Origin: Neospora caninum Liverpool
Lineage: Eukaryota > Apicomplexa > Conoidasida > Eucoccidiorida > Sarcocystidae
Length of the DNA: 64,000 bases
NCBI RefSeq assembly: GCF_000208865.1
Contig: NC_018391.1
Location: forward strand, 2,611,014-2,675,013
Direction: 5' to 3'
Positions 44,867 to 64,000 of the stretch are shown in pieces. The position numbers and the translations under genes were made by a program. The notes beneath the pieces were generated by a model. It saw only the letters and a list, made by a program, of their open reading frames with translations. It was not told where the DNA came from and did no database searches. The stretch's first letter is position 1. Every line of letters begins with the position of its first letter.

Positions 44867-47800
44867 TTTGGCCTGGGAGAGAGAGCGGAGCGACGAGAGG
44901 AGCCCTGAGACCAGGACGAGAGGCGAGTAGGGACACGGGGGGGGGGGGGGCCGGAGCGGACAGGCGTTGAGCGAACAAAACTGGGCGACCAGAAGACACG
45001 ATTCGGGACAGGTTTTTCGAGAACACGGGACGGCCGAAAGGACTGTGGAAAGAGCGCGCCGAAAAAAACGACGCAGAGATGATAGCCCGACGAAAAAGAG
45101 TTCGTGTCACCGACCGTGTGTCCGAGGAAAAACGTAGACACGGTTGAAATGGAAAAGCCGGCGAACGCGAATCAGTGATAGGCTGCGGGGCAAAAGAGGC
45201 AAGTCCACGACACGCCTGGCTCTTCCTTCGCACTAAAGCGAGACGAGGATCAACTGGAAGAGCAGCGGGAGCGAACGGAGACACACAAGGAAGAGCGTGC
45301 AGAGAGCGCAGGCGACGCCTGTAGACAGAGAGATGTCCTGTCGGCGTGCAGTTCGGCTTATTTTTGGGGTGCGTTGTCGGTCTCCTGAGACCTCTGGAGG
45401 AACGCGCCTTCGACCCTGTTCCCGCTGCCGGCTCCTCAGAGCCAGGGGACAAACGAGGAAGGGGGAGAAACCCAGGAGAACGGCCAAAGAGTGGGCGCGA
45501 GACAAGACAGGAGACGAGAGCGAGCGGAGGCGCGAGGCTACTCAGTCTTGCACATGTGTACAAGAAGGAGAGAGAAGGGAGGAGCGGAAAAGAAGGAGAG
45601 AGAAGCTTGTCTGTCTTTGCGAGTTGGAGCGACGCACGGCGAGTCGTTGAAAAGCTGTTTGCGCGTTTTTTTTCTCGTTCCGGTTGCAACGCAGGTGAGA
45701 GAGCCGGCGCGCGGGCGGTCGAAAACGGGGAAGAGCACGAGAAAAGGTGTCGCCGGAAGAAAGCACCAACGAGGGGGACACGGCGGGCGAAATGCGGGAA
45801 CGGAGAGGCGAAGACGCAAAGAGAAAGGTGCGTGGAGAAATAAGGGACGAAGGGGGATTCCGAGCAGGGAGGAATGGGGGGTGTTTCGAATCGCGGGACC
45901 CGTCCTGTTTGGCTCCTTCGAGGAAACTATCCCGTCCTCTCGACGCACAGCATCTCCGCGAAACGCGAAAAATCAAACACAGGCAGTCTCTGGAGCGCAG
46001 GGACACCGCTCTTGGCTGTTCCGCAGTCAGAAACTCTCGAGGGAAAAAGATTGCGGGAGGGGGAAGACGGCTTCGCGGCCCCCGCCCTCGTCTTCTTTTC
46101 TCGAGAGAGAGCGAGGGTTGGCGCGCACACGAAACGGAGACCGTGCGCGAGCGGTGAAGACAAGAGAAAAACGGTCACGCTCCAGCTGGCCAGCGGCTAG
46201 GCAGACTCTGGAAAGGAAACGCGAACTTTCACGTGTGTGTCCGATACACTTCCCGTTCTCTTCTCGGCGAGAACGGACGCGTTTTCTTGAGAACGGAGCC
46301 TACGCGCAGAGGGACAAGGAGAGCGAAGGAACTCGAGAGTCTTTTTGGCCGGAAACGCGGGCGGTGTGCACAATGAGAATTCGGAGAAACGGTGTGTGTA
46401 GACAGGGGAAAGACACAGGAGAAGCGACGGAGACTGGCAGACGTGCCACGTGGCAAAACTCGGGCGCTTTCGAGGCCAGAAAAGGCGAAAAAGACTCGAA
46501 GAAGACCCGCGCTCCGAGGCAACACCCCAAAAGAAAACGCAGTTCACGCCACCCTGTTGACACACGTGAGGAACAGACCGGGAGTCGCACACTTTTAAAA
46601 ACTGGGAGTGTATGCTTGAAGTCTTGGCATTTCGTAAAGCAATTTGCCGTCTCCTCCCGTCGATCCTCGTTTCTCTCCACGAAGAGAAAAGGCTGAACGC
46701 CGATCGCCACTTTCTGTGTATCTGTCTAGAGAGTGCCTTCGGGTGACCGCGGGGAACGGCGTTATCCTTGTTGTCATCTCACATCAGCCCAGTGTGCGCG
46801 CCAAGGGACCACACCCGCCTCTCTCGCGCCCTTCACGCAGAAAAAAACGGTTGTTCGTCGTCTCTCTCCGTAGAAGAAGTCATTTGTTGGCAGCAAGGAA
46901 CACGAACTTTATAAAACCTCCCTGTTCCCGCGTCTTGCCGCCGAACGGCAACCTGCTGAAATGTGTCCTGTGCCTTCGACGTTTTCAACCGCTGCAGCTG
47001 GCCATAGACACGAGAGGTATCGTGGAAAACAGACGTCTTCTCCACTCATGTTTAGGTAGTGGCAGCGCCGCGACAAGCAACGCACTCTCTCAGGCGCGGG
47101 TATTTTCTCTTCTCTGGGAATGAGAAAAGTGTGAGAGGTTTCCTCTGTGGCGATCTCAGATTTCCGGTTCCGCCTGAAAAGTCCACAGGGCGCCCAACAC
47201 ACACGCCGCGAACAGCGAACCCTGTTCCGATTCGTGGACCATGACTCAGGCACGGGACCGGTCGAGGTTCTCTTTTTCCACGAAAGAGATGGATAGCGGA
47301 GGCCTTGCGTTTCCAGTTGCCACAAATCCTGAATTGTGCGTGGAATGCGGCAGGCCTCACTTGGACCGCTGTGGCCTGGGTAACACCTCAAAACCGAAAA
47401 AACGTCTCCCCCAACCCCTGTGAGGGTCTCCGTTGCTATATGGAAGCTGGGGGGGGGAGGGGGGGGGTGAATTGCGCCACACAAGGCTCGTCTGTCACTT
47501 TCAAATGACGAAATGGGATGACCAAGTGTCAGAAGTCTTCTGCTTACCACGATTGAGACCCGCTGAACTTGCATATTTCTACGTTTCTACGGAAAAGATA
47601 CGGACACAACACGAACGCTACGTGCTCTGTGCTACAGAGCTTTTGCAGAAAACCACCGCAACTCTTTGTAGGCGACGTCTGCCTTAGTGTGGCAGGACAC
47701 TTTGAGTCGCGCTACAGAGGGCTACCTTGATAACCTGGAAAACCTCTATTTGGAATTCATTTGTGAGGGACAACATGGGTATGAGACGGTTCAGAATCGA

Positions 47801-48687
47801 CCGGCCAAGAATCTGGTACCGGCCAACTGCAGAGCCGCAGAGGACAATAAAAACGCATGTGGAAGAAGCGTGAAGACGGTCTGTGTGAACCGTGGCCTTG
47901 GCCTAGAAAGAACTCGAGATGGGGTGTAGATACGTGCATAACTTCGGTGTCAGAAAGTCGCCTTGAGATTCCACGTGCACACACAGATAACTTGGCCACC
48001 TGAGAACAGAATCCAGGAAGGCTTTACCTCAGCGCTGAGTGCGGCAGACGCGCGTTTGGATTTGAACACACACACAAAAACAGGACATCGTCCACAGATC
48101 CAAAACCCGAAATCTCGAGAGTTGTCGCCCCACGCCTAAACTGGCTGATGTGAAGAGAAGACTGTCGCGTGCACCCCGGAGCAAACAGCCGTTCCCTGTT
48201 CCTTGAAAGCCCGTTCGATTGAAGCCGCAGCCAAAAACGGCTAGGACAAAACGACGAATTCAGGATTCGAGACACGCCCGAGCACGCAGCCACGAAAATT
48301 TTACATGTAGACCCATAAATATATGTGTGAACAGGCATATACGTTATAGCAGACACGTATATAGTAGGCGTAACGGCTTCCCGGAGAGATACGGTCAACG
48401 AAAACCACCCGGCGAAAAGAGGAAAACAGACTTCGAGAGACGCGCAGAGAGAGGAGAAATCCGTTCCCCACTATCCTCGCCACTTGAAAGGCGCCCCGCC
48501 TTTTCGGATTTTGGGGATCCTTCTCGAAGGACACTGAGACTTCCACATATGTTGGACTTTAACCCTATCCATTTGGGCCTACCTTAAATAAGCAAGTATG
48601 TATATATGTATATTCGCGTAAATGTATGTATCCGCGTGGGTCAGAAGTGATTATTGAGAGGCGTTTTGCTCTGGTGGTTTCTGAGGT
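44867..48687. other. 3.8-kb spacer upstream of TLC gene, downstream of kinase gene
   Basis: Must contain the promoter and leader of the ceramide-synthase-like gene and the 3' end of the kinase transcript, both minus strand. Long open frames on both strands between 44784 and 46710 are overlapping, arginine/serine-rich and mutually exclusive, without domains. G runs occur at 44937-44950 and around 47449-47467. A 21-base match to the universal start of large-subunit rRNA lies at 47556-47576. No RNA gene or coding chain was recognised. Confidence 0.55.
44937..44950. repeat. 14-base G homopolymer
   Basis: Uninterrupted plus-strand G run about 70 bases upstream of the TLC gene start codon, therefore a C run in its leader or promoter. 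Confidence 0.9.
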
Positions 48688-63856
<15,169 letters not shown>

Positions 63857-64000
63857 CTGCGGAAACACCAGGAAACGAAGGGAAGGAGAAAGGGGACAGA
63901 GAAAAGCGAGAGTTAGGTTCCTAACTGAGACGCACATGAAAGGAAAAGGCAGGCAAGGGGACTGGCGAAAGGGTGCATCCGCTGTGTGGCGTGTTTCTGC

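Noticed and set aside
45491..46696. 401-codon plus-strand frame and opposing minus-strand frames
   Set aside because: Overlapping frames on both strands are equally open and arginine-rich; none shows protein-like pattern or plausible initiation.

Overview
The window is nuclear DNA from an apicomplexan, most likely Toxoplasma gondii or a very close coccidian (Hammondia, Neospora). The genes are intron-rich with GT/AG introns of roughly 150-1100 bases and GC-rich exons. Serine-, alanine- and arginine-rich insertions interrupt conserved domains. TGCATGC motifs are frequent, introns and spacers carry many (TA)n arrays, and a ~100-bp piece of an apicomplexan-type mitochondrial cytochrome b gene is inserted in a spacer. 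A 100-N run at 3832-3931 shows a draft assembly. No bacterial-type operon, CRISPR array, insertion sequence or tRNA gene was found.

Exon chains below were assembled by hand: each junction was checked for GT/AG, for reading phase across the junction, and for continuity of the conserved protein family. Seven loci give phase-consistent chains with clear homology: a B9D2-type transition-zone protein (8415-13051, +), a large Sir2-family protein (13783-18261, -), the polyadenylation factor CstF-64 (19750-23228, +), a TM9SF/nonaspanin membrane protein (26290-32761, -), the PP2A activator PTPA (34156-38085, +), a Lag1/ceramide-synthase-like TLC protein (41349-44866, -), and the 3' 20 exons of an ATR-type PI3K-like kinase (48688-63856, -; 5' end beyond the window). 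An alpha/beta hydrolase (about 129-3375, +) is slightly less certain. A two-exon signal-anchor protein at 4111-4885 (-) is only a candidate.

Layout: hydrolase (+), a 5-kb poorly coding stretch with the N gap, B9D2 (+) converging on Sir2 (-); Sir2 and CstF-64 diverge from a shared 1.5-kb pyrimidine-rich spacer; CstF-64 (+) converges on TM9SF (-) across 3 kb; TM9SF and PTPA diverge from a 1.4-kb spacer; PTPA (+) converges on the TLC gene (-) across 3.3 kb holding the mitochondrial insert; then the TLC gene and the kinase run head to tail on the minus strand.

The genes do not form one pathway; neighbours look like unrelated housekeeping and cell-biology functions (cilium gate, chromatin/NAD, mRNA 3' ends, Golgi/endosome membrane, phosphatase activation, sphingolipid, DNA-damage checkpoint). 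The most notable biology is the TLC protein, which keeps the fold and the HD..D motif but has Pro-Cys where ceramide synthases have the catalytic His-His, and the ATR-type kinase, whose HVDFD catalytic segment separates it from ATM and TOR. I saw no clearly new multi-gene system.
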